From: Anodontia alba
Taxonomy: Eukaryota > Mollusca > Bivalvia > Lucinida > Lucinidae
Direction of reading: 5' to 3'
Assembly (NCBI GenBank): GCA_964016985.1
Contig: OZ024828.1
Coordinates: forward strand, 11,126,610 to 11,190,609
Length of the DNA stretch: 64,000 bases
This document shows, one piece after another, positions 41,228-50,719 of the stretch. The notes under the pieces are model-generated. The model was not told the origin of the DNA, made no database searches, and saw nothing but the letters and a program-made list of their open reading frames with translations. Numbering within the stretch: the first letter of the stretch is position 1; each line of letters starts with the position of its first letter. The translations under genes and the position numbers were made by a program.

Positions 41228-41350
41228 ATTAAATCTAATCTTCCTGTAATTTAAGCAAACAGTGCAGACCCTGATAAGACGCCGCATTTTTTTTTGCGGC
41301 GTCTGATCCGGGTCTGCACTATTTGCCAATGTCCCAGTCATGGTTTTTAC
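41228..41350. mobile_element. PAL-B element, B4 context
   Basis: Hairpin GCAAACAGTGCAGACCCTGA with a T9 loop in the GCCGC/GCGGC tip; flank CCAATGTCCCAGTCATGG, shared with 45464-45560. Confidence 0.7.
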
Positions 41351-41499
41351 AGATAACAAGCTTTACACTTCGCTCTGACGTCACCGCGACAAACATAGCG
41401 TGGCTATAAATAACCGTTACCTAGATTTCGTCCAACGCGCGGTTGGATTACATTGGTCAATGATAATCACGTGGACAGCTACCTTAAGGACATTTTGGA

Positions 41500-41618
41500 G
41501 CACCCACAATCTATGTTTCGAAGAGAAATATGAAAAATATCAGAATTTTTTATCTGAAAATTTTCATTGTTTGGTGGTAAAATTTTCAGTATATTTGAAT
41601 AGGCATGTTTTCGTAATG
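41500..41618 (+). mobile_element. PAL-A copy 16, right half only
   Basis: Begins in the right palindrome arm (CACCCACAATCTATG) and continues to GGCATGTTTTCGTAATG. Confidence 0.88.
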
Positions 41619-41639
41619 ATAATACAGCTTTCAGTTCGA

Positions 41640-41770
41640 TGTTAATTTATAAGGCAAAATTTCTTCCTGCGGACAACGAAGACACTGACTGCTTTGATGT
41701 GCAGGCTGATTTGAGTCTTCTTTGGGCGCATATTACGGAAGTTACGTTTTCTCACGTTGCGGTTCGAATG
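41640..41770. repeat. PAL-C element, C1 context
   Basis: AATTTCTTCCTGCGGACAAC, GAAGACACTGACTG and GTCTTCTTTGGGCGCATA, then the GTTGCGGTTCG tail. Confidence 0.65.
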
Positions 41771-41794
41771 CCTCTGTAAGCGGGAAACGAATGT

Positions 41795-42067
41795 CATCAG
41801 GAAAACACGCCTATATAATTTTGACCCCCTTAAACCCCACATTTATATAGTAAAACTGGGGATTACAGGGGTATACATTTTTTTCTTATTTTGCAAAAAA
41901 TCATAGAGTGTGGGTACTTGGTAGCGAGGCGGTTCTAACGAATACCAATAATCTATGTTTTATGCAGAAATATGAAATTTTTTATCTGAATGAATTTTTT
42001 ATCTGAAAATTTTCCTTTTTTGGTTGTCAAATTTTTAATATATTTGAATAGCCGTGTTATCGTAATG
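41795..42067 (+). mobile_element. PAL-A copy 17, left palindrome arm shortened
   Basis: GTGTGGGTACTTGGTAG joined to GCGAGGCGGTTCTAACGAAT. Ends CATCAGGAAAACACGCCTAT and TAGCCGTGTTATCGTAATG. Confidence 0.88.
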
Positions 42068-42107
42068 TCTTGGCCCAGGTTTATACATGTAATCAGATGG
42101 GCAAAAC

Positions 42108-42152
42108 TTAACACTTAAACCGTTAAGAAAAACTGAAACAGGTGACGTTCTA

Positions 42153-42193
<41 letters not shown>

Positions 42194-42330
42194 CGAGAAA
42201 ATAGAGTTGGTATTTCATGTGAATCGTCAGTCTAGCGACTGAGATGAAATGTCAAGTCTTATTTTCTCTACAGCAATGTAAAAAAGAAAATCAAAATGTT
42301 GTCTGATGCAGTAATGATTAACACTTTAAC
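42108..42330. mobile_element. TE-F copy 2, with (ATT)n
   Basis: TTAACACTTAAACCGTTAAG at left and the AATGATTAACACTTTAAC region at right. GTGAATCGTCAGTCTAGCGAC arms at the tip. An (ATT)n tract (42155-42192) lies inside. The exact TTAA ends are ambiguous. Confidence 0.55.
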
Positions 42331-42344
42331 AATTTAAGTTTAGA

Positions 42345-42535
42345 GTCCCATAAAAGGAACATTGGCACGCGACACATCTGATCAGGATCTACAATGTAAA
42401 TCGTCTGCATGAAGTACAGGGGTTTCTATAAAAGATGATAATACTAAGAAACAAAACAGACACCCCTACATTAGCAATGGACGTGTCCAAAGTGAGAGGT
42501 AGAAGATCCCGCTAGGCATAAATGGGTTAAGGTCT
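42345..42535. repeat. degraded PAL-B element, B3 context
   Basis: CCCATAAAAGGAACATTGGC, TGATCAGGATCTACAATG and the B3 flank ACACCCCTACATTAGCAATG with GTCCAAAG. Confidence 0.6.
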
Positions 42536-42958
42536 CGTAAATGAATTTGAACACTGCAAACATGATGTGTATCTTATTTTTTTCTTTCTAAAGACAAAAA
42601 TCCGGACTCTTAGTTTAGAGAAAAAAAGAGCGCGAAACTTTTGGCATTTCAGTGCATTCATAATGCACTATTTGCATTTGTTGTTTTAATACCCAGTTTC
42701 ACACGTGAAAAATCTTGATCAATTTCAGCTTCATTCGATGAAGTATTTTTGGTATTTGCCACAGAGCATAAAATGCACCTTGTATAAAACCACCTTCTGT
42801 TAATCTCACTCATATATCTATCTGATATCTAACATATTGTTTAAGAATGTTGTGTAAATTTATTTCTCCCTGGTTCTCTGCATAAAACTGAATGAATATA
42901 ATTAGGTAACAGAGATCTCCCAGCAGTCTGTGAATTTTGGAAGGGTAAGTTTCCACGT
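42536..42958. other. unclassified sequence
   Basis: Nothing recognised. Confidence 0.4.
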
Positions 42959-42962
42959 TTAA

Positions 42963-43172
42963 CCCATGACCTGCTGCATTTAAATATTCGCAGACGACAT
43001 TTTAAATATTAATTTTGTTTGCATTGGAAATATGGCTTGCCATTTTCATGCGAATCGTCTCCTTAGGAAGGAGACGATTCGCATGAAAATGTCAAGCCCC
43101 ATTTTCTTACAAATTTAAAACAAACCGCATATCATTTGTCGTCTGCTGATTTTGCTTATAGCATTCTAAGGG
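42963..43172. mobile_element. TE-F copy 3, TTAA-flanked with perfect 22-bp hairpin
   Basis: Bounded by TTAA at 42959-42962 and 43173-43176; ends CCCATGACC and the complement of CATTCTAAGGG. The hairpin near 43052-43098 has arms ATGCGAATCGTCTCCTT and AAGGAGACGATTCGCAT around AGG. Confidence 0.8.
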
Positions 43173-43194
43173 TTAAATGGTATGGAATTATTTG

Positions 43195-43420
43195 ATTTTC
43201 AGCACAGGAAAATGACCCTTAAACCACATGGGAACAGCAGAGTCCCAGATCAGGCTGCTAATCCACGCGGATTGCGCTGCCACGCCTTCTCTGTTTATTG
43301 ATATATTCCACCGTATCCACTGATTTTGTAAGTGGACAACGAAGTCTCTCGTTATACTGCGCACATGCGCAGACTGATCTGAGCCTTCAGCGCCCACATA
43401 TGATATAAGGGCAGTTTTCC
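43195..43420. mobile_element. element with PAL-C hairpin
   Basis: Inverted ends CACAGGAAAATGACCCTTAA and the complement of AAGGGCAGTTTTCCTGCG. Two PAL-C-like hairpins (AGAGTCCCAGATCAGG; CTGCGCACATGCGCAG). Confidence 0.6.
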
Positions 43421-43539
43421 TGCGTTCCACATTCTGTCATATTATGATAAAGGACTACTTAAAAGACTGGAGGCAATAAATGAAATTTTAACATGATGCA
43501 ACAAGTGGTTTATGTGGCTCACCACATGAAATATACACA

Positions 43540-43900
43540 TGGAAAAAAGTTAAGCACCCTTGGAAAAACTTGATCTAGTAAGTTAGATTATATGCACACA
43601 AGATTAGCTTTTGAAAAAAAAGCTTAGAAAGTCATATTTTGGCATTGATAAATATTGCATGGGCATTTTCCCGAGGTTCAAAAGTGTCCAAAAAATGGAA
43701 CACCACTTATCATCTTTTTTATGCTTTGGAATGTTTAGGCGCACCGTTATTTCAGTTTCCCGTCTTACCTAATCTATTCTGAGTGCACAGTCTGGAGTAA
43801 AAGCGGTGACAGCAGACGATTGTCTTGGAGTTTCGTAGGGTGCCTTGGGGTGTTTAAGCGCACCGTAGTCTTACCTCATTTAAGTCACACGGGCGAAAAG
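43540..43900. repeat. unclassified repeat-like segment
   Basis: TTTAGGCGCACCGTTA and TTTAAGCGCACCGTAG with GTCTTACCT recur about 120 bp apart (near 43735 and 43858). No coding match recognised. Confidence 0.45.
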
Positions 43901-44050
43901 TAAATCTAGGTGATATGGGGAGCTCATATGCGATGCTTCCGGCTCCGTGTAAAAAAGTCGCGGAGTTGCATTCCATACTATACTCAGGATCAAGCTTTCC
44001 TCAACCATAATACTAGTCAACGATGACCAATCAAATATGTTTAGTCTTAG

Positions 44051-44141
44051 TTATACCATGGTTTGTGGGCGTGTACGAAGCGATAATGCACGAGCGCGAG
44101 CGAGTGCATTATCGCGCGTGCATACGAGGAACATGGTATAA
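44051..44141. repeat. imperfect palindrome rich in CGCG
   Basis: TTATACCATGGTTTGTGGGC and GAACATGGTATAAATG outer arms; GCGATAATGCACGAGCGC and GAGTGCATTATCGCGC inner arms. Confidence 0.75.
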
Positions 44142-44774
44142 ATGATTTATCATATTTTCATGCATGCAGACCAGCCCAATGTCGGGATATTTCGTGCTGA
44201 ACGTTGGGAATTTCGGCTACTATGTGATGATTGGTATTAACATGACTGGTTTTTCCAATGCTGTCGACAGTAAACAGTTGGCGTGAATTACCTCTTCAGG
44301 ACGTCCGACGCCTGACTGGAGGGATGAGGTAAAGCGTGGAAGCTGTCATCCGGCCATGCGGCGGTTAAACACTATTATGAATGGTATTGGCTTGCTAACG
44401 CAATCTTTTGACAATAAATAGCATGTTTGCAATGAACTATCTACCGTATTTAACGTAACAAATAATGTAGGCTTATACTTGAAAGAGTGTTCATGCTTTG
44501 GATTTTCAAGAGGCTGATTGTTGAGTAATATCGCCATTAATATGTAAGATTTTCATCGTGTTTTGTTGTTTTTATTTTGCCAAATGTTTACTGGTTCGAT
44601 ATATAGTATTTTCCTCTTTCAGTTTCAAGCTTTTTCTTTCAAACAGAGAGATGGCTATCAAAACTGAGGTGAAATTTAGTGGGGGTGAGGTGGGGGCGGG
44701 GGTGCTTAACTTTTTTTCTAGGTGTATATTTTCTTGTCATAATCCTGGCCAGTAAAAGAGTATGTTCTTCTTTG
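44142..44774. other. unclassified sequence
   Basis: A G-rich tract near 44679-44705. No gene recognised. Confidence 0.4.
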
Positions 44775-44880
44775 CAAATGTATTGAATATTTCACCACCA
44801 GAAAAAAATGAAAATTTTCAGATAAAAAATCTGATTTCAGCTCAAAACATAGATTGTGGGTACTCGTAAGAAGCGCCTCA
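44775..44880 (-). mobile_element. PAL-A copy 18, truncated
   Basis: Lacks the first ~20 bp of the terminal repeat, retains TTGAATATTTCACCACC, AAAATTTTCAGATAAAAA and ACATAGATTGTGGGTACTCG, and stops in the tip (GAAGCGCCTCAGC). Confidence 0.8.
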
Positions 44881-45124
44881 GCAAAGTGTACCTTATGCAC
44901 AAAACGAATCATGCTTAGCTTGTAAATAGACGGAGAACGGATAGAAATAAAATTCGAAGTGAAGACAAATTTCAAAATGGCGGCGATCGCAAATTTCATA
45001 GACTGACGTCATAAGTCCCTTGCAATTGGAATACTTGGCGTTATTGGCTGTTTTGTTGCTATTGTCGGCACGGCCGTCGTGTCAATAGTCTATGCCTAAT
45101 CACGGAACGCTTATTGTTTTTCAG

Positions 45125-45234
45125 GAAAAGCACCGAACCACCCAAGCGTTTGTTGGACCATCACATTTTTGGTCACACACATCACTGGTCACATCGGTGG
45201 ACGCACTTATCAAAAGGCTTTGGCGAGAAAGCCA
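45125..45234 (+). other. exon-like segment (speculative)
   Basis: A pyrimidine-rich acceptor-like TTATTGTTTTTCAG ends at 45124. A donor-like AAGCCAG/GTATAT follows at about 45234. The intervening 110 bp has no stop in any plus frame. Just upstream, 45019-45099 encodes a hydrophobic stretch, LAIGILGVIGCFVAIVGTAV, with a stop soon after, resembling a membrane helix but with no ATG. No known protein recognised. It could be a host exon or chance. Confidence 0.2.
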
Positions 45235-45463
45235 GGTATATGATTGCTCAGCCGCTAGATAGACGAGTAACAAAGTAAAAACATAAAAAAAATAAGATGT
45301 GTCTTATTCATTAGTCTTGTTACTGATAAGCGACTGGGTACAACAAAACATAGTATACTGTCAATGAGTGAATCAAAGCACGTATAGCACTGATGGGTCG
45401 ATTGTCTCTGAATGTAGACTGGGAAAATGCTCCTGATCAAGGACTCAGTATTGTTTCAGTTAA

Positions 45464-45560
45464 CCCTCATCTCCTTTTTATTTAAGCAAACAGTGCAGAT
45501 CCAGGGCAGACGCGGCGTCTGATCTGGGACTGCACTGTTTGCCAATGTCCCAGTCCAGGT
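45464..45560. mobile_element. PAL-B element, B4 context, TTAA-flanked
   Basis: Between TTAA at 45460-45463 and 45561-45564; only 97 bp. Hairpin AGCAAACAGTGCAGATCCAG with a short ACGCGGCGTC tip. Confidence 0.7.
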
Positions 45561-45764
45561 TTAACAGACAATCCTCTTTACACAGCAATGTGCATATACA
45601 ATCCGATATTTGCACCGTGGTCCTCGGTTTTGATTGGTGTTGTGATAATTGTTCATTTTTTGCATGGTTAAATATATGAATAGTCCAAATTTTAGAGGTG
45701 GTTTACACCGTAGCCTTCTTATTTTACATGTATAATTGGACGCATAGAAAGTCCTTGTATTTAA

Positions 45765-45952
45765 CCCTTTCACCCCTAAGTTTCTGAAATGGACACTTCC
45801 ATCTCTGAATTTAGACACATCAAGTGTTGCAAATAGGGGTTTTGTCAAAAGTCCATAACAGAATGGCAAATAGTGTAGATCCTGATGAGACGGCTCGTTA
45901 CGAGCCGTCTCATCTGAAGATGCACTGTTTGCAAAGGTGCAGGGATAAAGGG
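45765..45952. mobile_element. PAL-B element, B5 context
   Basis: Starts after TTAA (45761-45764) with CCCTTTCACC and ends GGGATAAAGGG; the right TTAA is not intact. The PAL-B tip is GACGGCTCGTTACGAGCCGT, unlike the other copies. Confidence 0.7.
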
Positions 45953-46194
45953 ATTGTCAGATTTTCAGTGGTGTATTATCGTAAAATTAGTAAATTGTTA
46001 TAACACCCAAAACTGTGGCGTCATATGATACACATTTATACGTCAAGGTCATAAACAGCATTATGTTAGTGACTAACCATGTAAATTATGTTTGCATTAC
46101 TAAAGTACAAGAATATAAATGAAGATATTCACTATATGCCAAAAGTACGTAGCACAGCCTAACAAGGATAGATTAGGAACAAATACTGACAACA
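45953..46194. other. unclassified sequence
   Basis: Nothing recognised. Confidence 0.35.
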
Positions 46195-46288
46195 AAGGTT
46201 ACATATGAAATCACCAACACACGAACAAAGAACTGCAACGGAGGAACCGCTTTGGAACGGTCAGTAAAAAAAAAAAAAAAAAAAAAAC
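46195..46288 (-). mobile_element. Penelope-like tail fragment with poly(A)
   Basis: AACAAAGAACTGCAACGGAG and CCGCTTTGGAACGGTCAGTA match the tail (in inverse) near 50790-50820; about 22 A follow. Confidence 0.6.
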
Positions 46289-46775
46289 GAAACAAAAAAG
46301 TCTTGAATATGATGCGTTGTATTTGCTCAATACAACTCTTCATTGAAACACCTAAATGCAAACAAACGCGAGAAGGTTTCACTTTATGTTTTAATGAAGC
46401 TGCTTCAAATCCTTTGAGTACACAGGGAAAGCGAAACCTGAAATAAAGTGTAAAATATGCAACCTTCCTGAAATTTTAAATAACACTAGAATTGGGAATC
46501 AAGAAATAGTTAATGCTCTTGTGATGCACGCAATGAAAATTACCATAACAACATATTAAGTACATATTATGCGTAAATTAAAGTTGTCAAAACAAGTGAG
46601 CGGTTACACTCGAAGAAACTATGAAAATTCAATTAGACCTCATTTATTATAAGAGTTTAACACGATTAAGTTTCAGTTTTAATTTCTATAAATTACTTAA
46701 ATAGGAACCCACTTGATTGCATGTTGGCTTTTGATAGAGCTTCACGCCTTATCCTTCTGCTTTCAATGAGCTTCC
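46289..46775. other. unclassified sequence
   Basis: Nothing recognised. Confidence 0.35.
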
Positions 46776-47053
46776 CATTACGAAAACACGCCTATTCAAA
46801 TACACTGAAAATTTTACCACCAAAAAATGACAATTTTTCAGATAAAAATTTCTGATATTTTTCATATTTCTGCTCAAAACATAGATTGTGGGTACTCGTT
46901 AGAACCGCTTCATCGAGGCGGTTCTAACGAGTACCCACAATAAATTTTTGAGCAGAAATAACAAAAATAATGTATACCACTGTAAACCCCAGTTTTACTA
47001 TATAAAAGAGGGGTTTAAGGGGGTCAAAATTATATAGGTATGTTTTCGTGATG
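46776..47053 (-). mobile_element. PAL-A copy 19
   Basis: Full copy; tip TTCATCGAGG; right end ATAGGTATGTTTTCGTGATG. Confidence 0.92.
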
Positions 47054-47057
47054 TATT

Positions 47058-47235
47058 GAATTTACAGTCTGGCACAATGTTGGCATTTTCATATTTATTA
47101 GCAGAGAACTTTTCGTGCTCAGCTATGTTTAGCAAGAACGAATTCACAATTTTTAGTATTTTGAGGTTTATTAGCAGGACACCAGTCACGCTCAGCTGAG
47201 TTGAGCATGAAAAACTTTTATTACTTCGGGACCTG
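47058..47235. repeat. REP-K copy 1
   Basis: TTGGCATTTTCATATTTATT, AGCAGAGAACTTTTCGTGCT and GCTCAGCTGAGTTGAGCAT. Second copy at 48366-48555. Confidence 0.75.
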
Positions 47236-47444
47236 TTTTTTGCTTTTGCACAATCATATTTGGCTTTTTTTTCGACCTTATTACCACACTGCGCGGTCAG
47301 GTTTTTCAAACTTACTGGAAAAACTTGTATCAAAATATACACTTAAAAAGGACACACTTTAAAGAAATAGCAGCAGACTTCAGAAGAATCGTATTTAACG
47401 ATAATAATGCGGTATTCCTTCTGATTGTCTTTTCTGCCTCGCAA

Positions 47445-47590
47445 ACTACATAGCTGCATATGAAGAGACTTAATAAAACCGAGTCTCCGATTTTTCGTTC
47501 TTTTGTTTGTTTTTTGTTTCCAAAGGCAACCTTTTAGATGTTAATTTACAAAAGCATATGTTGTTGATACTCATTTGAAATGGCTCGACA
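47445..47590. repeat. REP-I copy and PAL-D half arm
   Basis: GAGACTTAATAAAACCGAGT and TTTGTTTCCAAAGGCAACC; then CATATGTTGTTGATACTCAT, a left arm of PAL-D. Confidence 0.55.
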
Positions 47591-47823
47591 CTTAGGTTAG
47601 TTTTACCCGCGAGAAAATTCGCCTTTATTTCCGACGCACCTCCAAATTACATACATAAGTTCGTTCCGCATAAGGGTCGTTTAACTCATTAGTGAAAAAT
47701 CACAGTGAAATACACATCACCATATAAAGAACTATGATCAAACAAAGGAAAGAGCTGAATGGCGTTCTGCAGCCGCAACAAAAGAAAACCAAAAGAGGAC
47801 CACGATGGGCCCGACTGCGGGCT

Positions 47824-48118
47824 AGCACGAAAAAACTATATAATTATAGTGTATATAATATATAATTTAGACCCACTTAAACCCACTTTTATACAGTAAA
47901 ACTGGGGTTTACAGGGATATACATTAGTTTTCTTTTTTCTGCTCAAAAACATAGATTGTGGGCACTCGTTAGAACCGCCTCGCCGAGGCGGTTCTAACGG
48001 GTAGCCACGATCTATGTTTTGAGCAGAAATGTGAAAAATATCAGAATTTTTATCTGAAAACTTTCAGTTTTTGTTGGTGAAATTTTCCATATATTTGAAT
48101 AGGCGTGTTTTCGTAATG
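47824..48118 (+). mobile_element. PAL-A copy 20, nested in Penelope-like fragment
   Basis: Left end decayed (AGCACGAAAAAACTATAT, with an extra TATAAT stretch); palindrome and right end AATAGGCGTGTTTTCGTAATG intact. Confidence 0.88.
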
Positions 48119-48365
48119 GTTGGTAACCAGTCGCCGACCTGAAACAGATTGAGGAAGAATCCTCTTTGAAGACCGACTGAACGTTGCTCAGATAAAGACG
48201 GAAGCCAAGTTATTAGCTAAACAATTGGGTGTAAAACATGCAATGTAACCTATCTTTTAACAGCAAAGAGACAATCTTATTGAATTGTTCCGAAACAAAT
48301 CAGTTTTAAAACAGTCTTCCTGAATTTATAGAGTATATTACAGGCTCCGAAATTATAAAATTTTT

Positions 48366-48555
48366 ACATGCTCAACTCAGCTGAGCATGAAATTTTCTCT
48401 GCTAATAAATATACAAGTGCCAACAAAAGTTGGAATTTCATATTTATTAGCAGAGAAATTTTCATGCCCAGTTATATGTAGCAAAAAAAATAATTTGCAA
48501 TCGTTAGTAATTTGAGATTTGTTAGCAAGACAAATTTCATGCTCAGCTGATTTCC
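48366..48555. repeat. REP-K copy 2
   Basis: Starts with the palindrome ATGCTCAACTCAGCTGAGCAT and contains TTTCATATTTATTAGCAGAG twice in inverted orientation. Confidence 0.75.
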
Positions 48556-48670
48556 GATAGACCCTTCCTGTTGAAGTGCTTTCAAACCAACGTTATATTT
48601 AGACAACTGAGAATGGCGGCGATAAAACTTACCCTAATATAAGTTTAGCACTTAGAATTTTATTAAAGTC

Positions 48671-48896
48671 CATTACGAAAACACGCCTATTCAAATACAC
48701 GGAAACTTTTACCACCAAAAAAAGCGAAATTTTTCAAATAAAAAGTTCTGAGGCGAGGCGGTTCTAACGAGTACCCACAATCTATGTTTTTGAGCAGAAA
48801 TAAGAAAAAATAATGTATACCCCTGTAAACCCCAGTTTTATTATATAAAAGTGAGGTTTCGGGGTTTCAAAATTATATAGGCATGTTTTCGTGATG
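48671..48896 (-). mobile_element. PAL-A copy 21, one palindrome arm deleted
   Basis: CATTACGAAAACACGCCTAT through TTCTGA, joined to GGCGAGGCGGTTCTAACG: the left arm is absent. It abuts a Penelope-like RT fragment. Confidence 0.88.
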
Positions 48897-49114
48897 TCTA
48901 GCTTGACTAGCTGCTCTAGCAAAACGAATCTACCAAAAATATCTTCATAGCATGTAGCACGAGGGACATAGCCATCCAAAAAACTATGAAAATTTGCAAT
49001 ATCAAAGTCACAGTCAGCCCGCTTGTGGTAAATTTTGACAGAGGTTATATTATTAGATACTGATAAATTTAAATCCAGAAAAGGTGTAAAATTAGGTCTA
49101 AAAATTGTAAAAGA
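48897..49114 (-). pseudogene. Penelope-like RT fragment
   Basis: Minus strand reads TPFLDLNLSVSNNITS, VKIYHKRADCDFDIANF and FLDGYVPRATCYEDIF, clearly homologous to APLLDLNLCISNG...KIYDKRDDFDFDIVNFPFLDGDVPR at 8.2 kb. On the minus strand it lies directly downstream of a tail of the same family (49115-49485): a head-to-tail arrangement of two partial copies. Confidence 0.85.
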
Positions 49115-49485
49115 AAAGTCCAGGGAGTGCCACAATCACAAATCGCAACCCTTCCCAGACACGAAGAGGAAGGGGAAACCGATAAATCCAAGCAAGCACA
49201 ATAGAACAAACGTACAAAAAGCACTAAAATTAGCACTGTCTTCCCCAAGCGAAGTAATCGCAATGCTAAAAGGACTGAAAATACAAGAACAAAATGACAC
49301 AAGGTAGGACTTAAAACAAATCGCCTCGTAGAATAAACCACAAAGCAACAAAGAGTAAGACTAATACCGGGACCACCGCCTTAGAACGGTCAGTAGATTA
49401 AACCACCGGGGTGTTTAAAGCACTTTTACAGCTAGCCAACTTCACCCTGGGTCCCGATGATACTCTTAATACAGAAATACATAAC
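49115..49485 (-). mobile_element. Penelope-like 3' tail
   Basis: Contains AAAAGTCCAGGGAGTGCCAC, CACCGCCTTAGAACGGTCAG, then CTTCACCCTGGGTCCCGATG: the complement of the tail at 9010-9375. Confidence 0.88.
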
Positions 49486-49761
49486 TAACACTTTAGAGTG
49501 AACATTAAATGAGAGGTTCTACCGAAAATGACCTAACACAAAACTTTATTTTCTAAGATACACGCAGATTTTCAAATATATAAAAGAAAAAAAAAATGTT
49601 AGCATGAAAGAAAGCTTATCAAAACTTCGTATATTTTATAATATAGGCCTAATAAACAAAGCAGTTATAAGCATGTTTTTCTCCAGTGCTTAAAAGGGAA
49701 AAGAGTAAGGTTTTACTTAGAAAATACAGTATGTTGGCATAATCGGACATGATTGTTTTTC
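49486..49761. other. unclassified sequence
   Basis: Nothing recognised. Confidence 0.35.
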
Positions 49762-49997
49762 CCGACCGCACCATGCGAAAACGTGTCTTCGGGCATGTGC
49801 GGACAGCGAAGGCCCAGATCAGCCTGCGCATCGCGCAGTCTGATCAGGGCCTTCACTGCCCGCTAACAGAATTATTGGATACCACACAAAGTATGAATGG
49901 AGAGCAAAGTCCGGATGATACTTTGCGTATGAGCAGGATGAGCTGAATTTGTGCATTGTCGCATGTTTGAAGACACGGCTTCGATTGACGTGGCCCA
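49762..49997. mobile_element. C3 element with PAL-C hairpin
   Basis: GACCGCACCATGCGAAAACG and the complement of TTCGATTGACGTGGCCC; hairpin GGACAGCGAAGGCCCAGATC with GATCAGGGCCTTCACTGCC. Confidence 0.75.
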
Positions 49998-50023
49998 TAA
50001 GATTAGCTTGTATATGTGATATA

Positions 50024-50346
50024 CAGTTGACTCTCGTTATCTCGAAAGGATTCTCTGAAATACTTCGAGATATCCGCATCTGGACATATTAGATTTGCAG
50101 AATTTAGGAATATTAAATCGAACGACATTTCACAAATGAATATGTACGAGAATTTGACTTCAGAAGTTAGAGATATATTGAAAATATTTTGGAAAAGAGG
50201 AGAAATTGCTCCTTAGGAGCAATTTCTCCTCTTTTCCAAATTATTTTTACCTATTGTAGATTCCATGTTAAAACAGGGACCAGATTTTCACTTCGAGATA
50301 AGCGGTTATTCGAGATAAACGAAGCGGAGATAGCGAGAGTTGACTG
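50024..50346. mobile_element. pogo/Tigger-like MITE with perfect central palindrome
   Basis: 323 bp flanked by TA (50022-50023; 50347-50348). Ends CAGTTGACTCTCGTTATCTC and its complement. The centre (50188-50240) has 25-bp perfect arms around TTA, containing GGAGAAATTGCTCC. This core is unrelated to PAL-E of the TE-E copies. Confidence 0.85.
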
Positions 50347-50639
50347 TATATGAAACCTCAGACATGATTTAGGAATCATGTGTGCTCGTTTGACTGTCCA
50401 CTATAAAGGGGCGGAGCCTTACTTAGCGTTTTTGAAAGTTGAATGCTGTCCGCCAGTCTGTTAGGCTTTGGTCTGCTGACTGACATAAATTACAATAGGC
50501 GGCACTTTTGAAAAATATTTTTATTTTCCAGAAAAAGTAAGACTTGTCGGTTTATCGAAATTGTCTTCTATTGGAAACAAGTTTAATGAAATATCAAACA
50601 TTTCATTCTGTGAAACAATAAGAATAATATAAGTGAAGA

Positions 50640-50683
50640 TTCCCCGTAGATGCCACAATCACGAAGCAAAGCCATGCCGATGC

Positions 50684-50719
<36 letters not shown>

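Larger units (their letters stand above)
47591..48665 (-). pseudogene. Penelope-like fragment, interrupted twice
   Basis: Tail and C-terminal RT region on the minus strand: near 48200 it reads as degraded ITFLCCNTQLFS-like pieces matching the GYNLD-x-MRQTAC...NP region of other copies. Flanks CATATAAAGAACTATGATC and GATTGAGGAAGAATCCTC correspond to CAGATTGAGGAGGAAACC at 51070. PAL-A (47824-48118) and REP-K (48366-48555) are nested inside. Highly diverged; homology rests mainly on shared nucleotide blocks. Confidence 0.55.

Noticed and set aside
48366..48555. GCTCAGCTGAGC palindrome as a transcription-factor site cluster
   Set aside because: It is part of the REP-K repeat, present also at 47190-47235, and has no adjacent gene.
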